Below, in pieces: positions 32,293 through 40,699 of a stretch of DNA of 56,010 bases. Below the pieces are notes generated by a model that saw only the letters and a list, made by a program, of their open reading frames with translations, ran no database searches and was not told where the DNA came from. Source of the stretch: Actinomycetes bacterium. Lineage in GTDB: Bacteria; Actinomycetota; Acidimicrobiia; Acidimicrobiales; SZUA-35. Positions within the stretch are counted from its first letter, which is position 1. Every line of letters begins with the position of its first letter. The translations under genes and the position numbers were made by a program. The DNA is taken from positions 1 to 56,010 of the forward strand of contig JAAETV010000061.1 of the NCBI GenBank assembly GCA_024227975.1, written 5' to 3'.

Positions 32293-32775
32293 TCAGCTTG
32301 GCTCTCTGATCTCTCGCAGGTGCTCGATGAGGGGGACTTGACCCTTGTGGAGCTTGTCGACGGCTTGGTCGAGGGTGAACCAGGCACCCTTGTCGATCTC
32401 GGGGAAGCTCTGGGTCTGACCGGAGCGGGGTGGCCACTCCATCTCGAAATGATTGCTGACGATGGTGTCTGGATCGAGGTCGCCGTTGACGGCGAAGGCC
32501 ACGAGCCGCTTCGACGAGGAGAGCTTCAATTCGGGTAGTGGGATCATTGGCCCGGTGGGAGCGAGGTGGCCGGTCTCTTCAGTGAACTCCCGGCGGGCGG
32601 CGGCGGCGTGGTCATCATCTTCGGGATCGACCTCGCCCTTGGGAATCGACCAACCGTTGGTGTCCTTGTTCTTCCAGAAGGGGCCACCAGGGTGGACGAG
32701 GAAGACCTGGGTCGTTCCCTCTTGGTCGCGGAGGAGGGCGATACCGGCGCTGATCGTTGGCGGTCGAGGGGCCAA
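32293..32775 (-). CDS. NUDIX hydrolase
   Basis: The 160-residue protein has WSIPKGEVDPEDDD followed by AARREFTEETGH, a NUDIX box with one extra residue between the Gly and the RE-x-x-EE core. An opening of the form SAGIALLRD and a late PEIDKGAWFTLDQA match the group related to MutT and diadenosine polyphosphate hydrolases. The substrate is a nucleoside diphosphate derivative that cannot be specified. It follows the YkvA-like gene by six bases. Confidence 0.88.
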   Translation of the reverse strand: MAPRPPTISAGIALLRDQEGTTQVFLVHPGGPFWKNKDTNGWSIPKGEVDPEDDDHAAAARREFTEETGHLAPTGPMIPLPELKLSSSKRLVAFAVNGDLDPDTIVSNHFEMEWPPRSGQTQSFPEIDKGAWFTLDQAVDKLHKGQVPLIEHLREIREPS

Positions 32776-32781
32776 GCCGAA

Positions 32782-33183
32782 CTAGGTCAGCTCGACCCGG
32801 TACTCGGTCTTGCCAATCCGCTCCAGCACCGAGTTCAGGACACGGGCATCGTCGTCGAAACCGAACACATCGTCGAGGTCGCCGGAGGCGTCATCGGCCA
32901 GGAGGAAGTATTCGACGGCCCCCCGGATCAGGGAGCGCTGAGCGGCATCGAAGCTGGTGTCGTCGGTCAGGAGGCTGGTGAGCGAGGCACCGATGGCCTC
33001 TGCCGTTTCGACGTCGGCGTTCGGCCCGTCGTAGTCGCGGATCTGCTCCAGGTGGAGATCGACCACCGAGGTCAACTGGGCCAGGTCTTCGGCTGAGGTT
33101 TCGAGGCACAGCCGCTGGAACTGATGCTGCTCATCCGGATTCAGCAGCTCCTCGAGGTCAATGATTGGATCGTCGCCTGACAC
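32782..33183 (-). CDS. YkvA/DUF1232-like small protein
   Basis: From the GTG at 33183 the protein has 133 residues and is acidic. The C-terminal part (AVEYFLLADDASGDLDDVFGFDDDARVLNSVL, cited in part as YFLLADD and GFDDDARVL) resembles the core of DUF1232, where a Gly-x-DDA pattern is typical, but the usual hydrophobic character is lost. The first half is helical and not recognised. A longer frame to 33249 is possible. It is divergent from aspS. Confidence 0.6.
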   Translation of the reverse strand: MSGDDPIIDLEELLNPDEQHQFQRLCLETSAEDLAQLTSVVDLHLEQIRDYDGPNADVETAEAIGASLTSLLTDDTSFDAAQRSLIRGAVEYFLLADDASGDLDDVFGFDDDARVLNSVLERIGKTEYRVELT

Positions 33184-33293
33184 CTTCTGAGTATGGCCGA
33201 ATCTGGCTCCCCATGCCCAGCGGTTCAGAACACGACGTGACGGGGACACCGGTAGCCTTGCCTCTCTCAGCCCGTCTTCCTGGAGAGATCCCC

Positions 33294-35033
33294 ATGACCA
33301 TGCGCACGGCCTACTGTGGCGAGCTGCGCCTTTCCGATGTTGGGCGCACCATGACGGTGTGCGGGTGGGTCGATGCCCGCCGTGTCCACAGCGAGCATCT
33401 GGCCTTCATAGATCTGCGTGACCACACCGGGGTCGTCCAATGTGTCGTCGACCAGAAGTTGGAGTTGCGATCCGAGTATGTCGTCTCCATCACCGGGGTG
33501 GTGAGAGAGCGGCTGGAGGACAAGATCAACGAGAACCTGGCCACCGGCGAGATCGAGGTCGGGGAGGCAACGGTTGAGGTTCTCAACGTGGCCGAGCCCC
33601 CTCCCTTCCCCCTCCACGAGCGGACCGATGTTGATGAGAACATCCGCCTCCGTCACCGCTATGTCGACCTGCGCAAGCCGCGTATGCAGCGCAATTTGAG
33701 GGCCCGGGCCAAGGTCAACTCCTCCTTGCGGACGGCCATGGATCGCCAGGGGTTCGTCGAGATCGAGACCCCAATGCTCGTCGCCTCCACTCCCGAAGGG
33801 GCCAGGGACTTCGTGGTGCCGTCGCGCCTTCATCCCGGCAACTTCTATGCCCTGCCCCAGAGCCCCCAGATCTTCAAGCAGCTGTGCATGGTTGGTGGGA
33901 TCGACCGCTACTACCAGATCGCCCGCTGCCTGCGGGACGAAGACCTACGGGCCGACCGCCAGTTCGAGTTCATGCAGCTCGACATCGAGGCCAGCTTCGT
34001 CACCCAGGAGGAGATAATCGACTTCGTGTCCGAGGCGGTGGCCGACGCGGCCGAGGCCGTCACCGGGGTGCGGCCAGGAGAGTTCCAGCACCTGACGTGG
34101 CAGGAAGCCATGGACCGGTATGGCACCGACAAGCCAGATGTGCGGTTCGGCATGGAACTGGTCGAGATGACCGACCTGTTCGAGGGGACCGAGGCCAAGG
34201 TCTTCGCCACCCCGTGTGTCAAGGGCATCCGCTTCGAGGGCGGGGCCGAGTCGCTCGGCCGCAATGCCATCGACGCCCTGACCGACAAGTGCAAGAGCTG
34301 GGGAGCCAAGGGGTTGGCCTGGTTCCGAGTGGGTGAAGGCGCAGCACTGGACGGGGCCCTGACCAAGTTCATGTCAGCCGAGGAATTGGCTGCCGTTCCC
34401 CAACGGCTCGAGGCCGAAGCAGGCGACATGGTGTTCATGATCGCCTCCGATCGGCGGATGGTGAACCAGGTATTGGGTCTCCTGCGGCTCGAGCTGGGCC
34501 GGCCACCAGTAACCGAAGGTGACCTCAACTTCTTGTGGGTGACCGAGTTCCCCCTCTTCGAGAAGGTCTCCGATTCCGGTGTGCCGGTGCCGGCCCACCA
34601 TCCGTTCACCATGCCCCATCCCGATGACCTGGAACTGTTGGAGACGGCGTCGGGCGACGCCTACCTCGATATCCGCTCCCAGGCCTACGACCTGGTGCTC
34701 AACGGCTGGGAGCTGGGGTCAGGCAGTGTCCGGATCCACCAGCCCGATATCCAATCCAAGATCTTCGAGCTGTTGGGTATCGGTGCAGAGGAGGCGGAGC
34801 TCAAATTCGGCTTCCTGCTCGAAGGGTTCCGCTATGGGGCCCCGCCCCACGCCGGTTTCGCCTTCGGGACCGACCGACTGACCGCCCTGCTCATCGGTGA
34901 GGAGAACATCCGGGAGGTCATCGCCTTCCCCAAGACCCAGTCCGGGTCGGATCCGTTGACCAACGCCCCGTCTCCGCTCGACCAGACTCACCTCGATGAG
35001 CTTGGTCTCCGTCTCCAGCCTCAGGCCACCTGA
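33294..35033 (+). CDS. aspS: Aspartyl-tRNA synthetase
   Basis: From the ATG at 33294, which is preceded by a GGAGA site, the protein has 579 residues. The N-terminal OB fold (VCGWVDARRVH, IDLRDHTGVVQ) is followed by the class II core with RHRYVDLRKPRMQ, motif 2 in LRDEDLRADRQFEF, the bacterial GAD insertion and motif 3 in GFAFGTDRLTALL. It charges tRNA-Asp, and possibly tRNA-Asn as well if a transamidation route is used. Bacterial-type length and order are normal. Confidence 0.96.
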   Translation: MTMRTAYCGELRLSDVGRTMTVCGWVDARRVHSEHLAFIDLRDHTGVVQCVVDQKLELRSEYVVSITGVVRERLEDKINENLATGEIEVGEATVEVLNVAEPPPFPLHERTDVDENIRLRHRYVDLRKPRMQRNLRARAKVNSSLRTAMDRQGFVEIETPMLVASTPEGARDFVVPSRLHPGNFYALPQSPQIFKQLCMVGGIDRYYQIARCLRDEDLRADRQFEFMQLDIEASFVTQEEIIDFVSEAVADAAEAVTGVRPGEFQHLTWQEAMDRYGTDKPDVRFGMELVEMTDLFEGTEAKVFATPCVKGIRFEGGAESLGRNAIDALTDKCKSWGAKGLAWFRVGEGAALDGALTKFMSAEELAAVPQRLEAEAGDMVFMIASDRRMVNQVLGLLRLELGRPPVTEGDLNFLWVTEFPLFEKVSDSGVPVPAHHPFTMPHPDDLELLETASGDAYLDIRSQAYDLVLNGWELGSGSVRIHQPDIQSKIFELLGIGAEEAELKFGFLLEGFRYGAPPHAGFAFGTDRLTALLIGEENIREVIAFPKTQSGSDPLTNAPSPLDQTHLDELGLRLQPQAT

Positions 35034-35050
35034 GGGGGCCTGGATCGACG

Positions 35051-35566
35051 ATGACGAGCCCGAAACGGCGGGATCGGCCCCTGGTCCCCGAGGGCTATGG
35101 AGTTCCCGAGTCGAGCGACGGGCTGCTCGACTGGGCCACCATCGAAGCTCGGTTGGTAGCCGAGCTCCACTACTGGATGGCCACCACCCGCCCCGACGGC
35201 CGCCCCCATGTAGTCCCCCGTTGGGGGGTCTGGATCGATGGCGCCCTCTACTACGACGGGTCTCCGGAGACCGTTCACGCTGTCAATGCCCGCGCCAACG
35301 CCGCTTGCACCCTTCACCTAGGCGATGGTCGAGAAGCGATCACCATCGACGGGACGACGGCCGCCTCAACCCCTGTTGCTGGGGGAGGTGGGCAGCTCGG
35401 TGAACGAGTGGCAGCCGAGATCGGGCGCAAGTATGGCGACCTTGGCTACCGGCCCGAGGCCGACGCCTGGTCCGGACCTGATGCTGGCGGTCTGATGGTG
35501 TTCACCCCTCGCAAGGCCCTGGCTTGGTTCGACTTCCCCACCGACCTGACCCGATTCCAGTTCTAG
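35051..35566 (+). CDS. Pyridoxamine 5'-phosphate oxidase-like flavin/F420-binding protein
   Basis: The 171-residue protein has the split-barrel pattern ELHYWMATTRPDGRPHVVPRWGVW, cited here by its core RPDGRPHVVP. ALYYDGSPETVHA and TPRKALAWFDFP follow. This group binds FMN or F420 and includes actinobacterial F420-dependent reductases. It starts 17 bases after aspS. The presence of cofC a little further on makes F420 a reasonable cofactor, by inference. Confidence 0.78.
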   Translation: MTSPKRRDRPLVPEGYGVPESSDGLLDWATIEARLVAELHYWMATTRPDGRPHVVPRWGVWIDGALYYDGSPETVHAVNARANAACTLHLGDGREAITIDGTTAASTPVAGGGGQLGERVAAEIGRKYGDLGYRPEADAWSGPDAGGLMVFTPRKALAWFDFPTDLTRFQF

Positions 35567-35596
35567 ATCGGCTTCTTGCCTCGTCGGGATCTTGAC

Positions 35597-36364
35597 TCAG
35601 AGATCGTCGATCAGCTTGAACACCTCGGCCAACTCGACACCAGCCGCCCGCCCGGCGGCGGCCAGCTTGGCCTCCACCCTTTGACGGAAGGCGACGAGCT
35701 CGGGGTCGTCGTCGGATCCCATCGTCGACTGGAACTGGCTTCGGTGGCAGAGCAGGGCATCGACCTTGGCCTCGATGAAGCCTTTTACGTCTTCGACATG
35801 GTCCGGCTCATCGGCTTCGAACAACAGGAGGGCATCGGGGCGGTGGTGGGCCAGCCCCTGATCAGGGAAGAACTTGGGGTCGCGGGCGGCCACGATGCCT
35901 TCGGTGGCCAGCAGGCCGGCGTGACGATGGTCGGGGTGGAGGCGGTACCGCTTCCATGGGTCATGACCGAAGATCACATCGGGTTTGGTCTGGCGGATGA
36001 AGCGGGTCACGGCCGCTCGCTGGTCGAGTCCGGACTCGAGCTCCCCGTCGACATAGCCCAAGAACCCGACCCCGCCCGTTGCCCCCAGGGCCAGGGCGGC
36101 GGCCTCTTGCTCGCTCTGACGGGTGGTAATGAGGGCAGCCTCGTCGGTGGTCGGGTCCCAGGTGCCCTTGGAGCCGTCGGTGCACACCAGCAGGTTGACT
36201 TCACAGCCATCGGCCGCCCACTTGGCCAGAGTGGATCCGCAGCCGAACTCGGCGTCGTCAGGGTGGGCGGCGATGGCCAGGGCCCGGGCCGGGGTGGCCA
36301 GATTGGCCGACCGCACGGTCATGGTCACCAGCGCCGGGGTCAGTGGGTTCTGGGCTTCGGTCAC
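35597..36364 (-). CDS. PIG-L family deacetylase
   Basis: The 255-residue protein has the zinc motif AAHPDDAEFGCG and the second ligand region RLHPDHRHAG of the LmbE/PIG-L family, which removes acetyl groups from N-acetylglucosamine derivatives, including mycothiol precursors. The GTG overlaps the stop of cofC (GTGA). Members close to this length are often mycothiol-related (MshB or Mca), but the exact substrate is uncertain. Confidence 0.87.
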   Translation of the reverse strand: MTEAQNPLTPALVTMTVRSANLATPARALAIAAHPDDAEFGCGSTLAKWAADGCEVNLLVCTDGSKGTWDPTTDEAALITTRQSEQEAAALALGATGGVGFLGYVDGELESGLDQRAAVTRFIRQTKPDVIFGHDPWKRYRLHPDHRHAGLLATEGIVAARDPKFFPDQGLAHHRPDALLLFEADEPDHVEDVKGFIEAKVDALLCHRSQFQSTMGSDDDPELVAFRQRVEAKLAAAGRAAGVELAEVFKLIDDL

Positions 36365-37014
36365 GGGGTACCTCGTTGGGTAGTGGTTGACGCCCTGTGG
36401 TCGCTGAGCGCGGCCAGGTCGTCTGGGGTGTCGATGTCCCAGCCGAGGTCACCGTCGTCGACCACCCTCACCGCCAGGCCCAAGCGCTCGGCCTCCTGCT
36501 GGTGCTTGGGGGCCGAGCAGGGGCCATAGGCGAAGAGGAAGCCGGTGTTGGTGGGGACCGCCATCACATTGGTCCCCTCGCCCCGGCGATCGGGGACGAT
36601 GGTGACCCCGTCGAAGTCACCAACCCAGGTGAGGTCGTTGGCCAGGGGGAGGTCACCGTGGGCGATGATGACCCGATCGAATCCGAGCCGATCCAGGAAT
36701 TCAACCGAGGCCGTGACCGCCGGATTCAGGCCGGGAGCGGGCCGCCACAGAACTCGGGCCCCGGCCTCCATGACCCAACGAGCCACCCCATGGTCATCAC
36801 ACACGATCCAGGTCGGGAGGGGTTTGGCCGCCTCGACTACGCAGGCCGCCATCCGGCGGGCCAGGTCGTCTCGTTCGGTTGGGGACAATGACTCGGCCAG
36901 GCGGCCTTTGGCCAGGTTGAACGACTTGATCGGGATGACGACCCCGACCCGATCTTGGGTTCGGGTTGGGGGCTTTGGGTCCCTGAGATGGGGATTGGCG
37001 TCCTTGTCGCTCAC
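36361..37014 (-). CDS. cofC: 2-phospho-L-lactate (or phosphoenolpyruvate) guanylyltransferase, F420 biosynthesis
   Basis: The 217-residue protein has the nucleotidyltransferase opening VVIPIKSFNLAKGRLAESL (core PIKSFNLAKGRLA), AHGDLPLA as the metal site, and GEGTNVMAVP. These match CofC/FbiD, which activates 2-phospholactate or PEP with GTP for coenzyme F420. The GTG at 37014 is chosen; a longer frame to 37158 would run into the divergent gpsA gene. Translation is coupled to the PIG-L gene. Confidence 0.88.
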   Translation of the reverse strand: MSDKDANPHLRDPKPPTRTQDRVGVVIPIKSFNLAKGRLAESLSPTERDDLARRMAACVVEAAKPLPTWIVCDDHGVARWVMEAGARVLWRPAPGLNPAVTASVEFLDRLGFDRVIIAHGDLPLANDLTWVGDFDGVTIVPDRRGEGTNVMAVPTNTGFLFAYGPCSAPKHQQEAERLGLAVRVVDDGDLGWDIDTPDDLAALSDHRASTTTQRGTP

Positions 37015-37088
37015 GGCCCGGAGCCTACCGATGCCGAACCTGGGCAGGCCAAGCCTGGGCTCGCTGAGGGGAGGGTAGGGTTCAGCGA

Positions 37089-38081
37089 ATGTCGGATCTT
37101 CGGGTTCTGGTGTTGGGAGGAGGATCGTGGGGGACAACGGTGGCCAACCTGGCCGCATGCAACACCCCGACCACGATCTGGGCTCGTGATGAGGAGACAG
37201 TGCGGGCCATCAATGAGGAGCACCGCAACCTTCGGTACCTTCCCGACTTCGAGCTACACCCCTCTCTGGTCGCCACCGGCGATCTGAACGAGGCGGTTGC
37301 CGCTACCGACCTGTTGGTAATGGGGGTCCCAACGGGGGCCTTCCGTTCAACCTGTGAGACGATCGCTCCTGATCTGCGGCCCTGGGTTCCTGTTGTCAGC
37401 CTGGCCAAGGGCTTCGAGCCTGAGACCAGGCTGCGCATGACCCAGATCACCGAAGAGGTGCTGCCGGGCCGGCCCGTAGGTGTGCTCACCGGGCCAAACC
37501 TGGCCAAGGAGATCCTGGCTGGCCAGCCGGCGGGGGCTGTCGTCGCCATCAGTGAGGAGCACATCGCTCAGCGTCTCCAGTCTGTGTTCGCCACCGACAC
37601 CTTCCGAGTCTTCACCCATCATGATGTAGTGGGCTGTGAACTGGGTGGCGCGCTGAAGAACGTCTACGCCATTGCCGCTGGGGCGGTCGAAGGGCGCCAA
37701 CTGGGCGACAACGCTCGGGCTGCCATCATCACCCGCGGCCTGGCTGAGCTGATCGAGCTGGGGACGAGGATGGGGGGCGAGGCCCTGACTCTGGCTGGTC
37801 TTGCCGGCATGGGAGATCTGATGGCGACCTGCGTCAGTCCTCAGAGCCGCAACTCCCGGGTTGGGCGGGAGCTGGGAGCGGGGCGACCCATTGGCGACAT
37901 CCTGGCCGACATGGACCAGGTAGCCGAAGGGGTGAAGGCGGCCAAGGTGGTCAAGGAGCTAGCGACCGAGCACGACGTCTTCATGCCGATCGCAGCCCAG
38001 GTCTACGCCATTTGCTGGGAGGACCAGACGCCGGATTTCGCTCAAGAGTCGTTGCTGCGTGGCCGGTTGGGACACGAATAG
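37089..38081 (+). CDS. gpsA: Glycerol-3-phosphate dehydrogenase [NAD(P)+]
   Basis: The 330-residue protein has the dinucleotide fold LVLGGGSWGTTVA, MGVPTGAFR, the conserved LTGPNLAKEI and the catalytic lysine region GGALKNVYAIAAGAVEG. It makes sn-glycerol-3-phosphate for phospholipid and triacylglycerol synthesis. The next gene begins at the base after its stop codon. Confidence 0.96.
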   Translation: MSDLRVLVLGGGSWGTTVANLAACNTPTTIWARDEETVRAINEEHRNLRYLPDFELHPSLVATGDLNEAVAATDLLVMGVPTGAFRSTCETIAPDLRPWVPVVSLAKGFEPETRLRMTQITEEVLPGRPVGVLTGPNLAKEILAGQPAGAVVAISEEHIAQRLQSVFATDTFRVFTHHDVVGCELGGALKNVYAIAAGAVEGRQLGDNARAAIITRGLAELIELGTRMGGEALTLAGLAGMGDLMATCVSPQSRNSRVGRELGAGRPIGDILADMDQVAEGVKAAKVVKELATEHDVFMPIAAQVYAICWEDQTPDFAQESLLRGRLGHE

Positions 38082-39767
38082 ATGACGGAGCTCGGTGCGA
38101 CGGCCGGCCCGGCCGACACCGTTGACACGGTTGTTGGCTCGATGGGATTGGGGCCTCGGACCCTGGAGCGGCCCCACGAAGCTGGCGGAACCCTGACCGG
38201 GGTCCTCGCCGGCCGGAACCCGGCCGTCATCGATGGGGCAGGCTTGATCTCGCCCATCGGGGTCGCCTGGTCACTCGACTGGTGGATTGGGGGTGAGGAC
38301 CGCTGGTATCTGCCGGCTCGTGAGGCCACCACCCGCCAGCGTCGCGTGGGGGCGGGGCCGGTGGTGGAGACCATGATCAGCCTTCCTGGCGGCAGCGCTC
38401 GTCAGCTGGCCTACGGGGCTTTGGTTGGGGGTCGGGAGGTGACGGTGGTCGAGGTTTACAATGACTCACCGGTCCCAGTTGCTCTTGGCCTGGCCGTGCG
38501 GCCCTATTCCTGGACCGGTGAGCGGGTCTCGGAGCTGACCATCTCGTTGGATGATCGAATCATCTTTGTTGACGGGCAGCCGGCCTTGGTCCTGCCCCGC
38601 CCGGCCAATGACTCCGGTGGCTCGGCCGGCCGCGATCTGTTGACCGCAGTCATGGCTCATGACGCCTTGGGTTGGGACGGAGGCGTAGCCATGACCCAGG
38701 GATCTGGCGCCAATGCTGTAGCCATCTATCCGTTGCCGCACAAGACCTCGCTGCGCCTTCTGGTGCTTGGGGCCGGTACTGATGGGGTTGCGGCCCGCCG
38801 CTGGGAGCCAGGGTCGGGCCCCGAGCCGAGCCAGGCCCCCGATGGGGAGGGGGTCAGCCGGGGGTGGACGTCGGTCGTCAACGCCGGTGGCCACTTCGAG
38901 TTCCCCGACAATGGGATCGCCGGCACCTTCGAAGGAGCCCGATCCCGCCTCCTTCTCGCCTCGCCCACTCTGGCCGGTGAGGTGGCAGAGTTGCGGTCGG
39001 GGAGTGGAGCCCTCTTGATGGGATTGGCGCTTGGGGGCCATCGGTCCGAGATTGGACCCGTCCTTGACGCTCTGGCCCTGGGCTTTCCCACCCGGCTGGA
39101 TGATGGGCCCGTGGCCGGGGCAGAAGTGGTGGCTGCCATCGGAGTTGCCCTCGACTCCCTTGGTCGTCGACCCTGGGCTGGGTTGTTGGAGACGGCGGCC
39201 CAGATCGCCCACCTGGTGGAGCGAGCCGGGGATGATGATGCAGCCGCCGTCGCTCGGCGGGGTCTGGCCCGACTGGCTACCCTCTCGGGTGATGAGTCCG
39301 GGGCGGCCCACCTGGCCAAGGGCTCGGGACGGAACCAGGCGGGCGACCTGGCGACTGTGGCCACCCTGATGGAGGAGGCTTCGTCGACCGGGGCCTGGTC
39401 CAGGGCTGGCTTGGCTGATGACCCTGTCGCCGCGGCCCGATTTCTGGTGGCGGCTCGTTCACTGCTGATCGACGATGGTGGCGACGATCTCGTCCTCCTC
39501 CCCGGTTTCGCCGCGGCCTGGCGGGGAGCCAATGTCGAGCTCAACGACGTCCCAACCCGTTTCGGTCGCCTCTCGTTCGGTATCCGCTGGCACGGCCACC
39601 GCCCGGCTTTGTTATGGCAACTCGACGGCGAGAGTCCGGCCCCAACCATCCGCTGTCCCGATCTCGATGCCGAATGGTCGACGACCGAGGCTCGAGGCGA
39701 AGCTCTCCTGGTTGGCTCCGATCACGCTGGTCCGAGTACAGGCCAGGTTGGTGACAGCTCTTCCTAG
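38082..39767 (+). CDS. Large protein of unknown function (glycosidase-like scaffold)
   Basis: The protein has 561 residues and no signal peptide. The N-terminal half is beta-rich with VVEVYNDSPVPVALGLAVRPY, as in the beta-sandwich domain of glucoamylase-like enzymes. The middle is Ala/Gly-rich helix. The end has VPTRFGRLSFGIRWHGHRPALLWQLD (core RFGRLSFGIRWHG), typical of the C-terminal domain of six-hairpin glycosidases. The helical part seems too short for a full barrel. Translation is coupled to gpsA (stop then ATG with no gap). No catalytic residues could be assigned. Confidence 0.6.
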   Translation: MTELGATAGPADTVDTVVGSMGLGPRTLERPHEAGGTLTGVLAGRNPAVIDGAGLISPIGVAWSLDWWIGGEDRWYLPAREATTRQRRVGAGPVVETMISLPGGSARQLAYGALVGGREVTVVEVYNDSPVPVALGLAVRPYSWTGERVSELTISLDDRIIFVDGQPALVLPRPANDSGGSAGRDLLTAVMAHDALGWDGGVAMTQGSGANAVAIYPLPHKTSLRLLVLGAGTDGVAARRWEPGSGPEPSQAPDGEGVSRGWTSVVNAGGHFEFPDNGIAGTFEGARSRLLLASPTLAGEVAELRSGSGALLMGLALGGHRSEIGPVLDALALGFPTRLDDGPVAGAEVVAAIGVALDSLGRRPWAGLLETAAQIAHLVERAGDDDAAAVARRGLARLATLSGDESGAAHLAKGSGRNQAGDLATVATLMEEASSTGAWSRAGLADDPVAAARFLVAARSLLIDDGGDDLVLLPGFAAAWRGANVELNDVPTRFGRLSFGIRWHGHRPALLWQLDGESPAPTIRCPDLDAEWSTTEARGEALLVGSDHAGPSTGQVGDSSS

Positions 39768-39849
39768 GCCATCATGGGGTGGATTTGGGGCCCGACGGAT
39801 GATCTGTGTCATGGCTGATCGCCTCGGGTGAGCCGCTAGTGTCGGGCTG

Positions 39850-40548
39850 ATGGCTGCCGCGACTGTTCCCAAGCTGCGAAAGGCCCTGAAGACCAAGGCT
39901 CCCGGCCTCGGCGAGGAGAGAGCTCTGTGGGAGGCTGGCCACGAGATCGTGGTAGGGATCGACGAGGTCGGTCGAGGTTCGTGGGCTGGACCGTTGACCA
40001 TCGGGGCCGCTGTCGTTCCCCGGGATCGTCGTATCTACAAGCTCCGAGATTCCAAGCAGCTCACCGAAGCTGAGCGAGAAGCTCTCTTCGATCGGATCGC
40101 CGATTGGTGTCAGGCATGGTCTGTTGGCCATGTCAGTCACGCCGAGTGTGACGAGCTCGGAATGTCAGCGGCTCAGAAGTTGGCGGCACAACGAGCTCTC
40201 GCCGAGCTTGGCGTCGCTCCCGACGCCGTTGTCCTCGACGGGAACTGGGACTTTGTCGGTCACCCCGTTACCAGAAAGCTCATCAAAGGTGATACGAAGT
40301 GTCTCTCGATTGCCGCCGCCTCGATCTTGGCCAAGGTCAGTCGGGATCGGATCATGCGACAGCAGGCGGAGTCGTACCCGGGTTTCGACTTCGATCTCAA
40401 CAAGGGCTATCCCTGTCCTCGTCACAAGGCCGCCCTGCAGGGTTATGGTCCGACTGCCATCCATCGCCGATCTTGGGTGTTCATGGAATCCCTGCCTTGG
40501 TCGGGTGTTCAGCGCCTCCCGCCGGCTGGACAGACCAAGCTCTTCTAG
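39850..40548 (+). CDS. rnhB: Ribonuclease HII
   Basis: The 232-residue protein has the RNase HII active-site pieces: GIDEVGRGSWAGPL with Asp and Glu, DSKQLTEAERE, VLDGNWDF with the third Asp, and KGDTKCLSIAAASILAKVSRDR. It removes ribonucleotides from RNA-DNA hybrids. It starts 82 bases after the preceding gene and may have its own promoter. Confidence 0.95.
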   Translation: MAAATVPKLRKALKTKAPGLGEERALWEAGHEIVVGIDEVGRGSWAGPLTIGAAVVPRDRRIYKLRDSKQLTEAEREALFDRIADWCQAWSVGHVSHAECDELGMSAAQKLAAQRALAELGVAPDAVVLDGNWDFVGHPVTRKLIKGDTKCLSIAAASILAKVSRDRIMRQQAESYPGFDFDLNKGYPCPRHKAALQGYGPTAIHRRSWVFMESLPWSGVQRLPPAGQTKLF

Positions 40549-40699
40549 CCGATTCGGTCGCACCAGGTCGTTCTGGCCTGGGTATTTTTGCTCATGATCA
40601 GGCCAGACTTCATTACGAATGATTTTCTTTCGTCATGCGTTCTCAACAGTACCAAGTTTGTCTAAGCTCCTTGAGGTAGGGGCAGACTGGTGGAAGCTG

